Assembly: GCA_030591445.1 (NCBI GenBank)
Contig: JAUVBB010000017.1
Coordinates: 1-32,071 of the forward strand
Length of the DNA stretch: 32,071 bases
Direction of reading: 5' to 3'
Source: Deltaproteobacteria bacterium
GTDB taxonomy: Bacteria; Myxococcota; B64-G9
The position numbers and the translations under genes are program-made. Positions 1 through 8,092 of this stretch are shown here, in pieces. A model generated the notes under the pieces. It saw only the letters and a list, made by a program, of their open reading frames with translations. It did no database searches and was not told the origin of the DNA. The number at the start of each line of letters is the position of its first letter. Position 1 is the first letter of the stretch.

Positions 1-115
1 CCCCCCCCGCGCTTTCTCCACCCCCAACCCCACCACATCTTACATCTTACACCCAAACAACCCCCCCACACCCAAAACCTCCTCCCGCACCCGCCCCCCC
101 CGCCCCGCCCCTACG
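1..115. repeat. C-rich low-complexity tract
   Basis: The plus strand is strongly C-biased and nearly free of G, with several runs of seven or eight C, ending in C-runs separated by single G at about 88-113. On the complementary strand this gives closely spaced G-runs with G-quadruplex potential. No ORF or RNA gene can be supported. It could be a natural strand-asymmetric intergenic tract or a poorly assembled stretch, because it sits exactly at the window edge. Confidence 0.6.
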
Positions 116-180
116 GAATTGTGACCCGTGACATTCATGTTTGTGTGAAAATATCAACCGACCATTGCCGCATAGGCCGA

Positions 181-197
181 CTGGGGAGGGGTTTGCT
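181..197 (+). promoter_or_regulatory. Weak sigma-54-like -24/-12 candidate upstream of the first kinase
   Basis: The sequence CTGGGGAGGGGTTTGCT has GG at 183-184 and GC at 195-196, which is the correct sigma-54 spacing, with an intact TTGC -12 element. The -24 element has CTGG followed by GGAG instead of CACG. It lies about 85 bases before the TTG start of the kinase. The GG-N10-GC pattern is common by chance in GC-rich DNA, so this is a candidate only. Confidence 0.25.
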
Positions 198-283
198 TCT
201 AGAACTGCTTCGTGCTAATCCTCCGGAGATTGTAAGGTAGTGTAATGGTTAGGAATTGAAGCACAAAGGGGGCCTGGGGTTTC

Positions 284-3200
284 TTGAGCGATGATACCTT
301 AGATACGGGAAAAGACACCTTTCCCTGCAGCTACTCCGCTGTTGAGCCAAAGACCAAGTCGGAGCGCTTGGCCCGGGGGGTCAGCGTTGGCCGCTATGTG
401 GTGATCGATTTCATGGATGCCGGGGGCATGGGGGCGGTGTATCAGGCTTTTGATCCAGAGCTCAATCGCCCGGTGGCGCTGAAAATACTTGCTATCAAGA
501 AAAAGAGATCGCGCAAGCAAGACCGGGGCGAAATTGACAAACATCGCATGCTCAGAGAGGCGCAAGCGCTGGCCCAACTGACCCATCCCAACGTGGTTAC
601 GGTCTACGACGTGGGCGTGTTTCAGGATGCCATCTTTATTGCCATGGAGTTTGTCGAAGGTCATACCCTGGGCGACTGGTTGGAGAATAACAACGCTTCT
701 TGGCAGGAAGTGCTGGCCAAAATGCTTGCAGCTGGGCGCGGATTGTCGGCCGCGCACAAGGCGGGCATCATTCACCGGGATTTCAAACCAGGAAACATGA
801 TGATCGGAGATGATGGGCGGGTGCTGGTACTGGATTTTGGGCTGGCCCGGGCGACCGAGAGCGCGGGCTTAGATGCCATCGAGCATCCGGAAAAGTCAGC
901 AGCACGGGAAAAAGCCCTGAAACTGGCGAGCACCGACAGCAAGTCGGCCATGGATTCTTCGGTGAACCTGCTTTCGGAAAATCTGACCCAGGCGGGTTCG
1001 GTCTTGGACACCATGGTTTACATGGCGCCGGAGCAGATGGCCAAAAAGGTGGTGGATGAACGATCGGATCAGTTTAGTTTCTGTGTGACTCTGTACGAAG
1101 CCTTGTTCGGTTGCCGGCCTTTTTCGGGCAAAAAGGCGAAAAGCCTTTACCGAAACATGAAGAGTCAGAAGTTTGCCAAGATCAAAGGAGTAAAGATCCC
1201 CAAGTGGCTCGAAGATGTCATCGATCGCGGCCTGGCCTTCGATGGCGAGGCGCGCTTCGAATCGATGGATCAGCTGCTTGAGGCATTGGCAAACGACCCG
1301 ACCGTCGTTCACCGAGAGCTTCGCGCCAAGCGCAGACGCATGGCCGCGATTGCGGGCTCGATTTCACTCTCCCTCTTGCTGGCCGGCTTTGGCATTTGGA
1401 ACCTAAGCAGCAAGGGCAGCCGCTTTTGCCAAGGGGCGCAAGACAAACTGGTCGGTATTTGGGACCAAGAGGTCAAGCAAGATCTGAGCCGGGCTTTTCT
1501 CCAAACCCAGAGAGCTAACGCGGAACTCACCTTTGCCCGCACCGAGGCCATCCTGGATGAACGCGCCGCTCAATGGACCGCTATCCGTACCGAGGCATGT
1601 GAAGCGACCCATGTCCATGGCGAGCAATCGGAGCAGATGCTGGATTTGAGAATGCAGTGTCTGGACAAAGCCCTGGTGGAAATGCAGGTGATGATTGAGA
1701 TTCTTACCACCCATGCCGACCCAGAAGTTTTGGACAAGGCGGTGCTGGCGGTATCGAACCTTTCCTTGCTTTCGTATTGCAGCAACCAAAAAGCTCTTAC
1801 CGCAAAGATTCCCTTGCCCAAGGATCCGGAGACCCAATCCCGGGTAAGAGTCTTGCGGGAAAAACTGGCCCGGGCACAAGCCTTGTATGAAGCCGGCCGT
1901 TACCCGGACAGTCTTTCGCTGTGCATGGAAGTCGTGCCCCGGGCGAAAGAGCTTGGCTATTTGCCCCTGGTGGCCGAAGCCACCCTTATGCTGGGCAAGG
2001 CGCAGGACGAACTTTCTGATTACGAAAAAGCCGTGACCAGCTTGCAGGAATCGGCCTGGACGGCCGACACGGCCGGTTACGACGAGCTTCGACTAGAGGC
2101 CTACAACCAGCTGATTTGGGTGCTGGCAACCCGGCTGCAGCGATTGGAACGAGTGGAAGTGGCCATCGGTGCCGCCGAGTCGGTCCTGTCCCGCATCGAG
2201 GAGACCGGAGATCTCAAGGCCCAGTGGCACAACAGCCTGGGCGCAGTCTTTTCGGAAAAAGCGGATTACCAGAAGGCTCTATATCACCATACCCAGGCTT
2301 TGCGGATATGGGAAAAGACGCTGGGCCCGGAGCATCCGAACGTGGCCAATGCCCTCAACAACCTGGGCTTGACCCATTTTGATTTGGGCAATTACGACCA
2401 AGCCATCAAGTACCACAAACGATCGCTGGCCAAGAAGATCAAGGTGCTGGGTCCCTCGCATCCGGACGTCTCTTTTTCATATAACAACTTGGGAGTCGTG
2501 TACTGGAAGAAGGGAGATCTGTCCCAGTCATTAGCGCATTATGCCAGTGCCTTGAAGATAGCCGAGCAAGTATGGGGACCGCTACATCCTACCGTTGCGC
2601 GAACCTTGAACAATCTGGGCATCGTCTATCGTCACCTGGGTGATTTTGACCAGTCACTAAAATACTACCGCCGGAGCCTGGAGATAAGAGAGAAAGTCCT
2701 GGGACCGGATCATCCAATTGTGGCGAAGGTTCTGAGTAACTTGGGGGGATTGTACGTAGACAACGGCCGCTACCAAGAGGCGCGGGCAGTCTACGCTCGG
2801 GCTTCGGCCATCTGCAAAAAGACGCTGGGACCCGCGCATCCTCAAATGGCGATTATTCTCAACGGCCTGGCGCTTTTGCATTACCATACCGGCGATCTGG
2901 AACAGGCGCGGAAAGATGCCAGTCGCACCCTGCAGATCTGGGAACAAATAGGGGGAGTCGAGCATCCCAATCTCTGGTTGGTACTCGACATTCTTGGGTT
3001 TATCTCCCTGGCTCAAGGAGACTACCCGCAGGCCAGAAAGCACCTGGAGCGGGCGCTGAAAATCTCCCTGCAATCGTTTGGTTCCGAGCACAAGTTGTTG
3101 GTCTGGGCCCACAGTGGATTGGCCGGGCTGAATACCCAAACCGGTAAAACCCAAGCAGCCATTTCTCATTTTGAAAAAGCACTTTCTGTTTGTGGCCCCA

Positions 3201-3409
3201 AAAAATGCAGCAGCAAAGAAAGAGGGCCTCACTCGAAAGCGCTATTTGGCCTGGCCCAAATACTCTGGAAAACCGGCCAGGATAACAAAAGGGCCATACA
3301 GCTTGCCCAAAATGCCCGGGAGCTGTTTGCAAAACTGCATTCCGTACAGTCCAAGCAACACCTGAAAGATGCCGAGACCTGGCTAAAAGAACACCAGATC
3401 TCCGGATAG
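284..3409 (+). CDS. Eukaryotic-like Ser/Thr protein kinase with one TM segment and extracytoplasmic TPR domain
   Basis: Likely a receptor kinase that phosphorylates Ser/Thr on cytoplasmic partners in response to a signal or protein bound by its TPR region. Kinase domain is about residues 37-335: glycine loop DAGGMGAVY at 45-53, ATP-binding Lys67 in VALK, catalytic loop HRDFKPGN at 164-171, DFG at 184-186, APE at 248-250. The segment from DFG to APE is about 60 residues, longer than usual. A basic stretch precedes a TM helix at about 353-373. Beyond it come scattered cysteines, the conserved GEQSEQMLDLRM block, and about ten 42-residue TPRs of the LGPEHPxVA (kinesin-light-chain-like) type. The start is TTG with AAAGGGGG upstream; no better in-frame ATG precedes the kinase domain. 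It is the tandem paralog of the next gene, 96 bases downstream. Two oddities: Asp replaces the first glycine of the loop, and the usual G-T before the APE motif is D-T here. Family assignment is secure; the substrate is unknown. Confidence 0.95.
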   Translation: MSDDTLDTGKDTFPCSYSAVEPKTKSERLARGVSVGRYVVIDFMDAGGMGAVYQAFDPELNRPVALKILAIKKKRSRKQDRGEIDKHRMLREAQALAQLTHPNVVTVYDVGVFQDAIFIAMEFVEGHTLGDWLENNNASWQEVLAKMLAAGRGLSAAHKAGIIHRDFKPGNMMIGDDGRVLVLDFGLARATESAGLDAIEHPEKSAAREKALKLASTDSKSAMDSSVNLLSENLTQAGSVLDTMVYMAPEQMAKKVVDERSDQFSFCVTLYEALFGCRPFSGKKAKSLYRNMKSQKFAKIKGVKIPKWLEDVIDRGLAFDGEARFESMDQLLEALANDPTVVHRELRAKRRRMAAIAGSISLSLLLAGFGIWNLSSKGSRFCQGAQDKLVGIWDQEVKQDLSRAFLQTQRANAELTFARTEAILDERAAQWTAIRTEACEATHVHGEQSEQMLDLRMQCLDKALVEMQVMIEILTTHADPEVLDKAVLAVSNLSLLSYCSNQKALTAKIPLPKDPETQSRVRVLREKLARAQALYEAGRYPDSLSLCMEVVPRAKELGYLPLVAEATLMLGKAQDELSDYEKAVTSLQESAWTADTAGYDELRLEAYNQLIWVLATRLQRLERVEVAIGAAESVLSRIEETGDLKAQWHNSLGAVFSEKADYQKALYHHTQALRIWEKTLGPEHPNVANALNNLGLTHFDLGNYDQAIKYHKRSLAKKIKVLGPSHPDVSFSYNNLGVVYWKKGDLSQSLAHYASALKIAEQVWGPLHPTVARTLNNLGIVYRHLGDFDQSLKYYRRSLEIREKVLGPDHPIVAKVLSNLGGLYVDNGRYQEARAVYARASAICKKTLGPAHPQMAIILNGLALLHYHTGDLEQARKDASRTLQIWEQIGGVEHPNLWLVLDILGFISLAQGDYPQARKHLERALKISLQSFGSEHKLLVWAHSGLAGLNTQTGKTQAAISHFEKALSVCGPKKCSSKERGPHSKALFGLAQILWKTGQDNKRAIQLAQNARELFAKLHSVQSKQHLKDAETWLKEHQISG

Positions 3410-3505
3410 CGTGACCCGGGGCCAAAGGAGTGGCGATTTCTTTGGGCTGCCCTTGAAGTTCCCAATTGATTCTGCCAAAATTTCAAGAGAAAGGAGTCGC
3501 TCCTT

Positions 3506-6370
3506 TTGGCCATAGACGACACGGAATTCGAATCAAGCTCTGACGCTAACACTATCCCAGAATCAGGGCAATCGGGAGAGGCACCCGCGGCAAAAGATGT
3601 GCCTCGGTTGGAGCGAGGCACCAGCGTCGGTCGCTATGTGGTGATTGATTTTATCGACGCCGGGGGCATGGGCGCGATTTATCAGGCTTTCGATCCAGAG
3701 CTAAACCGTCCGGTGGCTATCAAGATTCTTTCGGTTAGAAAAGAAAATAGCCAGGGGTCACTGGAAGCAGACAGAGCCAAAACCCGGATGCTCAGAGAGG
3801 CCCAAGCGCTGGCCCAACTGACCCACCCCAACGTGGTGACCGTCTACGATGTGGGCGAGTATGAAGATTCGATCTTTATTGCCATGGAGTTTGTAGAGGG
3901 CAATGACCTTAATGTTTGGCGACAGAAGCACCAGCCGTCTCGGGACGAAATGCTGGCCAAGGTGATTGACGCCGGCCGGGGTTTGTCGGCGGCCCATAAG
4001 GCCGGTATTGTGCATCGGGATTTCAAGCCGGCCAACGTGATTGTGGGCAAAGACGGTCGGGTCCGGGTATTGGATTTTGGTCTGGCCCGGGCCACGGTCA
4101 GTTCCGCAAAGAATGACGCTATTCGAGAAGCTACCGATAGTACTTCAACCAGCAGTAGGTCGCTTACCGAATCGAATAAAGACCTGCTGACCAGTTCCCT
4201 CACCCAGGCCGGTTCGGTGGTAGGCACCACTAACTATATGGCACCGGAGCAGATGGTTGGACAAGCGGTTGACGAACGTTCCGACCAGTTCAGTTTCTGT
4301 GTGACTTTGTACGAATCTTTGTACGGTTGCAGACCCTTTGCCGGCGTCAGTGTGCGTCATTTGTCCAAATGTATAAAAAAAGCGACTTTGCAGCGGCCGC
4401 GAAACAAAAAAATCCCCAAATGGCTCGATGACCTGATTCTACGCGGGCTTTCCTTCCAGAGCGCCGATCGCTTTGCCGCCATGGACGATCTACTCGAGGC
4501 TTTGCAAAATGACCCGGCGGTCATTCACCAGGAGCTTCGCAGCAAACGCAAGAGACTGTTTACTGCCATCGGTACCATTTCATTGTCATTGCTCATCGCT
4601 GGTTTTGGCATATGGTATGCGACCTCCAAAGCCAGCCGTCTTTGTAAGGGGGCAGAAGATAAGCTGCTGGGCGTATGGGACCCGGCGGTAAAGGAAAAAG
4701 TGAAGAAGGCTTTCTTGGGAACCAAAATATATTACGCCGCCAATTCCTTCGATCGGGTCGCCAAGATTCTTGATGATCGGGTTTCAAAATGGACCGTCTT
4801 GCGTACCGATGCTTGTATGGCTACCCACGATCGAGGGGAGCAATCAGAGCAGATGTTGGATTTGAGAATGAGATGTTTGAACCGGAAGCTTTCAGAAATG
4901 AACGCTCTGGTGAATCTATTTGCCACCAAAACCGATGCCAAAGTTCTGGAGAAGGCGGTGCAAGCAACGTTTGACCTCAGCCCGCTTGACCAGTGCGCGA
5001 ATGAAGAATTCCTTACCGCCGAGATGCCGCCACCCGAAGATGCAGGGCAGGAGGCGAAGGTCGAAGCGCTAAGAAAAGAACTGGATACGGTCATGGCCTT
5101 GGAGAAGTCCGGCAAATACCAAGAAGGCATGGAGCTGGCCTTGCAGTCTTTAGAGATTGCCCGAACGATCGACTACCCACCAGTGGAGGTCGAGGCCCTG
5201 TACCTGGTAGGCTCCCTGCAAGAAAGCATCGGCAAATACGAGCAAGCAGTAAAAACCCTGGTGCAGTGTAGAATCCTTGCCGATAAAACCAAGCACGATA
5301 AAATCAGGGCCAAGGCAAACAACCAACTTATTTTTGTCATCGGCTATGATCTCATTCATCTTGACCAAGTAGATCCCGTGATAGAGCGCGCGGAAGCGGT
5401 ACTGGGCCGACTTGGTGACCAGGGAGAAATCAAGGCCAGATGGCACCACAATACGGGGCTGGTGTTCCACAACAAGGGCAAGTACGACCGGGCGCTGGCC
5501 CATCTGGAGCAGGCACTCAAGATAAGGGAAAAGGTCTTGGGCGCCGAGCATCCGGGGGTGGCAAATTCGCACAACAGCATCGGGATTGTGTTTGACCAAA
5601 AGGGCGATTACAATCGGGCGCTTGCGCATTTGGAGAAGGCACAGAAGATTAGAGAAATAGCCTTGGGCCCCGCGCATCCGGATGTAGCAATTTCTCACAA
5701 CAACATTGGCATTGTGTTCTACGAAAAGGGCGAGTACCAAAGGGCGCTTTTGCATCACCAGCAGGCCATGCAGATCTGGGAAAAAGCCTTAGGTCCCGAG
5801 CATCCGGATGTGGCTGTGTCTTACAACAACATGGGCATGGTGTTAGGTCATATGGGCGAGTACGATCGGGCGCTTCAGCACAATGAAAAGGCCTTGGAGA
5901 TCTGGGAAAAAGCCTTGGGTTCCGAGCACTCGGATTTGGCCATGCCGCACAACAACAATGGGCTGGTGTACTACGATCAGGGCGAGTACGACCGGTCGCT
6001 TCTGCACTATGAGCAGGCACTGAAGATCCAGGAAAAGACCTTGGGCCCAAAGCATCCGGATGTGGCCTATCCTCTCAGCGGCATCGGTTGGATAAAAACC
6101 AAAAGAAAAAAATACCAAGAGGCAAAGAACATCTTCGAACGCGTGCTTGTCACCTGCGGCGCTGACAAATGCCAGGGAGAAGAAAAAGGACCGCTGGCCC
6201 ACGCCCAGTTCGGTCTGGCCCAGGTGCTGTTAAAGACCGGCGGAAGCCCTAAGCGGGCGATCACACTCGCCCAACAAGCCCAGGAATTTTTCCAGACCGA
6301 CAAATCCGTCCACGGTCAGAAGCTTCTAAAGGAAGCAGACGCTTGGCTGAAGAAGAACCGGGTCCAGTAG
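3506..6370 (+). CDS. Eukaryotic-like Ser/Thr protein kinase with TM and TPR domain, tandem paralog
   Basis: Same architecture and probable role as the preceding kinase. The kinase domain has glycine loop DAGGMGAIY near residues 51-59, Lys73 (VAIK), HRDFKPAN starting at His170, DFG at 190-192 and a canonical GTTNYMAPE before the C-lobe. The DFG-APE insert is Ser/Thr-rich (DSTSTSSRS) and so could be an autophosphorylation segment (inference). TM helix at about 351-371. The extracytoplasmic part keeps conserved cysteines, the GEQSEQMLDLRM block and, from about residue 658, five very regular 42-residue TPRs, then a CGADKC pair that matches CGPKKC in the first kinase. Conserved cysteines on the outer side suggest disulfides. 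Start is TTG with AAGGAG nine bases upstream, which mirrors the first gene. A T-run follows the stop, but I see no convincing terminator stem. Confidence 0.95.
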   Translation: MAIDDTEFESSSDANTIPESGQSGEAPAAKDVPRLERGTSVGRYVVIDFIDAGGMGAIYQAFDPELNRPVAIKILSVRKENSQGSLEADRAKTRMLREAQALAQLTHPNVVTVYDVGEYEDSIFIAMEFVEGNDLNVWRQKHQPSRDEMLAKVIDAGRGLSAAHKAGIVHRDFKPANVIVGKDGRVRVLDFGLARATVSSAKNDAIREATDSTSTSSRSLTESNKDLLTSSLTQAGSVVGTTNYMAPEQMVGQAVDERSDQFSFCVTLYESLYGCRPFAGVSVRHLSKCIKKATLQRPRNKKIPKWLDDLILRGLSFQSADRFAAMDDLLEALQNDPAVIHQELRSKRKRLFTAIGTISLSLLIAGFGIWYATSKASRLCKGAEDKLLGVWDPAVKEKVKKAFLGTKIYYAANSFDRVAKILDDRVSKWTVLRTDACMATHDRGEQSEQMLDLRMRCLNRKLSEMNALVNLFATKTDAKVLEKAVQATFDLSPLDQCANEEFLTAEMPPPEDAGQEAKVEALRKELDTVMALEKSGKYQEGMELALQSLEIARTIDYPPVEVEALYLVGSLQESIGKYEQAVKTLVQCRILADKTKHDKIRAKANNQLIFVIGYDLIHLDQVDPVIERAEAVLGRLGDQGEIKARWHHNTGLVFHNKGKYDRALAHLEQALKIREKVLGAEHPGVANSHNSIGIVFDQKGDYNRALAHLEKAQKIREIALGPAHPDVAISHNNIGIVFYEKGEYQRALLHHQQAMQIWEKALGPEHPDVAVSYNNMGMVLGHMGEYDRALQHNEKALEIWEKALGSEHSDLAMPHNNNGLVYYDQGEYDRSLLHYEQALKIQEKTLGPKHPDVAYPLSGIGWIKTKRKKYQEAKNIFERVLVTCGADKCQGEEKGPLAHAQFGLAQVLLKTGGSPKRAITLAQQAQEFFQTDKSVHGQKLLKEADAWLKKNRVQ
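5477..6106 (+). repeat. Five tandem 126-bp TPR-coding units
   Basis: Inside the second kinase, five in-frame 126-bp units begin at 5477, 5603, 5729, 5855 and 5981. Each encodes one 42-residue TPR of the form G-(E/D/K)-Y-x-R-(A/S)-L followed by LGxxH. The exact period shows growth by unit duplication, and the array is open to copy-number change. A degenerate sixth unit (KKYQEA) starts at 6107. Confidence 0.85.
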
Positions 6371-6426
6371 TCCGTTTTTTTCCGTTTCCATTTGTATCCA
6401 AGACCAGTCTGTGCTGTTGATGCCGC

Positions 6427-6442
6427 GGGCACGGTAAGCGCC
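6427..6442 (+). promoter_or_regulatory. Possible sigma-54 promoter upstream of the VWA gene
   Basis: The sequence GGGCACGGTAAGCGCC contains a full GGCACG -24 core (6428-6433) and GC at 6440-6441, with the exact 12-base GG-to-GC spacing. The -12 element is GCGC instead of TTGC. It lies about 85 bases before the likely start at 6529. Weaker than the site at 8012 but of the same geometry. Confidence 0.3.
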
Positions 6443-6528
6443 ATGGAATAATTGTGCCCTTGGTAGCGTTTGTAGGTTAGTGTCGGGCAGACCTAGCGCT
6501 GGGCTTGGTGGCGAGGAGAAGATTTCTG

Positions 6529-7761
6529 TTGGGCAAGGAGAGCATCAAAAGGAACCGTGTTTTCCGTTGGCGGCGCTTGAGTTGGCCCTTGGCCGCGGCG
6601 GTGGCCTTGCATTTGGCCATCTGTTTCTACCCGGTGGACTGGTCGACGCCGGCGGTGCCGATACAGCCCAAGGAGCCGATCGCGTTCGAATTCATTCGCC
6701 TGCCCAAGCCAAGTACTGCCGTTGCGCCCAAGGCTCCGGTCAAAGCCAAACCCAAAAAATCGATACGGCAGCAGAAGAGCTCCGAAAAGAACTCCTTTAG
6801 AACCCGTACCGACAGTCCGGTACCGAGAATGAGGCTCGAGAGACCCAAGACCATGGGCGAGATGTTCGGTTCCTGGCGGCCGAAGCCTGCTCCCCGGGCG
6901 CCGCCGGCAAAACGCAGAGATCGCGCCGGCCAGTTTGTCGAATACCAGGATGGTTCGGTCACCCTGCGCAATGCCGAACTGGCTCGTTCTGCCCATCGAC
7001 CCGCCGCCGAAGCCGGAGTCCAGGTCGACGAGAGCATCTCGGTAGATGACCAGGGCCGGGTTCACGATGGCAGTGAAACGGTGGCGACCATGGAAAAGAA
7101 GCTGCTGGCCCAAATACCGCGCCTGGGGGCGCATTCTCCCGCTGGTCTGGATCTGGGCCGTTTCGACTGGTATGCCAAAACCCTGGGTGCCTCCTGCGGC
7201 ATCTATCGCGACGGCCAGGTCAAAGGCAGCCCCGATGGCGTGACCCTGGTTATCGACTCTTCAGGCAGCATGACCAAGAACCGCTACACTTCACCGGCGA
7301 CCACCTGTGGTTACACGGTAGCCTTGTCGGCCATCGAATCCAACCAAAGCACCGGGGTGGGCGTAATCAACTTCTCTTCTCTGGATCACGTGGTGGCCGA
7401 AACCCGCGACCTGGGCCTCATCGCCGACGGCATCACCAAGGCCTCCGGCGGCGGAACCTTTTTGCCTGGCCTCCAACTCAAGAACTACATCAAGAGCAAG
7501 GGCCGCCGGGATATCGTGGTCATCACCGACTCCCACATCCAGAACTACCGCAGCGCCCTGCCGCATTTCCGCGAAGCTCTGGCCCGCGATCCGCGCAACC
7601 AGGGAGTTCTGATTGTGATCGGAGACCGGAGTTTTACCAACGACGCCGCCATCCGCCAATTCATCTGGGCCGGCTTCAAGGTGCAATATCACGCCCGCCT
7701 CGACCGCGACAAAATCCCCGACTCACGGCCGATACCGCGCCCCTATCGATCGACCCTGTGA
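6529..7761 (+). CDS. Membrane-anchored protein with TonB-like N-terminus and VWA (MIDAS) domain
   Basis: Residues are numbered from TTG at 6529, chosen because GAGGAGAAG sits about 8 bases upstream; TTG 6505 or GTG 6508 are possible in frame but lack a good ribosome binding site. A basic N-terminus (KRNRVFRWRR) precedes one TM helix at about 19-34, then a Pro/Lys/Arg-rich periplasmic linker resembling TonB/TolA-type proteins. The C-terminal half is a von Willebrand factor A domain with a complete metal site: DSSGS at 243-247, Thr310 in GGGTFLPG and Asp334 in VVITDSH. VWA domains bind protein partners through a divalent metal. No TonB C-terminal fold is visible, so energy transduction is not claimed. 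It follows the kinase pair in the same direction after a gap of about 160 bases, so co-expression is possible but unproven. Confidence 0.85.
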   Translation: MGKESIKRNRVFRWRRLSWPLAAAVALHLAICFYPVDWSTPAVPIQPKEPIAFEFIRLPKPSTAVAPKAPVKAKPKKSIRQQKSSEKNSFRTRTDSPVPRMRLERPKTMGEMFGSWRPKPAPRAPPAKRRDRAGQFVEYQDGSVTLRNAELARSAHRPAAEAGVQVDESISVDDQGRVHDGSETVATMEKKLLAQIPRLGAHSPAGLDLGRFDWYAKTLGASCGIYRDGQVKGSPDGVTLVIDSSGSMTKNRYTSPATTCGYTVALSAIESNQSTGVGVINFSSLDHVVAETRDLGLIADGITKASGGGTFLPGLQLKNYIKSKGRRDIVVITDSHIQNYRSALPHFREALARDPRNQGVLIVIGDRSFTNDAAIRQFIWAGFKVQYHARLDRDKIPDSRPIPRPYRSTL

Positions 7762-7853
7762 AAGAGGGTGTGAAATGAGTAAGATGATTTCCTGAAGCGA
7801 TACCCTCCTTGGGATGGTCACAGCAGTGTTCATTTTGGCGCAGGATCCTCTCC

Positions 7854-7880
7854 TTGTAAAATATTGAAATAACTTTACAA
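7854..7880 (+). promoter_or_regulatory. Inverted repeat TTGTAAA/TTTACAA
   Basis: A perfect 7-bp inverted repeat (7854-7860 and 7874-7880) is separated by 13 AT-rich bases. It lies about 150 bases upstream of the sigma-54 promoter at 8012, in the position range used by enhancer-binding activators. A weak terminator for the VWA gene is an alternative, but there is no following T-run. Confidence 0.35.
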
Positions 7881-7920
7881 TTTATCAAGTCGGTCTAGTC
7901 AGGCCTTTTTTCTGGGACAT

Positions 7921-7933
7921 CTTGTCACACAAG
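7921..7933 (+). promoter_or_regulatory. Inverted repeat CTTGT-CAC-ACAAG
   Basis: A perfect 5-bp inverted repeat with a 3-base centre lies about 90 bases upstream of the -24 element at 8014. Dyads at this distance are typical upstream activator sites for sigma-54-dependent transcription. Apart from the two dyads, the sigma-54 site and the ribosome binding site, I see no gene or other structure in 7762-8092. Confidence 0.35.
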
Positions 7934-8011
7934 CTCTATGGGGGTCTTGACTAGGTTTATTATTGTCTCCTTTTTTCCGGGGATTACAGCAGCAAACAAA
8001 AAGCCGGTAAA

Positions 8012-8027
8012 TTGGCAAGCTTCTTGC
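8012..8027 (+). promoter_or_regulatory. Sigma-54 (RpoN) promoter of the lipoprotein gene
   Basis: TTGGCAAGCTTCTTGC matches the consensus TTGGCACG-N4-TTGC at every defined position except the A at 8018. GG is at 8014-8015 and GC at 8026-8027, the exact -24/-12 spacing. Predicted transcription starts near 8039, leaving a leader of about 50 bases with GGAAAGGAG before the ATG. Two dyads upstream would suit an enhancer-binding activator. Confidence 0.65.
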
Positions 8028-8092
8028 GATGTATCGCTCCCGGAGGTTCTCCTTATGATTAGTCAAAAGGAGAAAAGGGAAAGGAGCAAAGC

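Noticed and set aside
5477-6106. Regular tandem repeats considered as a CRISPR array
   Set aside because: Units are contiguous 126-bp in-frame TPR codons with no spacers; no other array and no cas genes are present.
6361-6390. T-run after the second kinase considered as an intrinsic terminator
   Set aside because: Only a 3-bp stem can be drawn before the T-run, which is too weak to claim.
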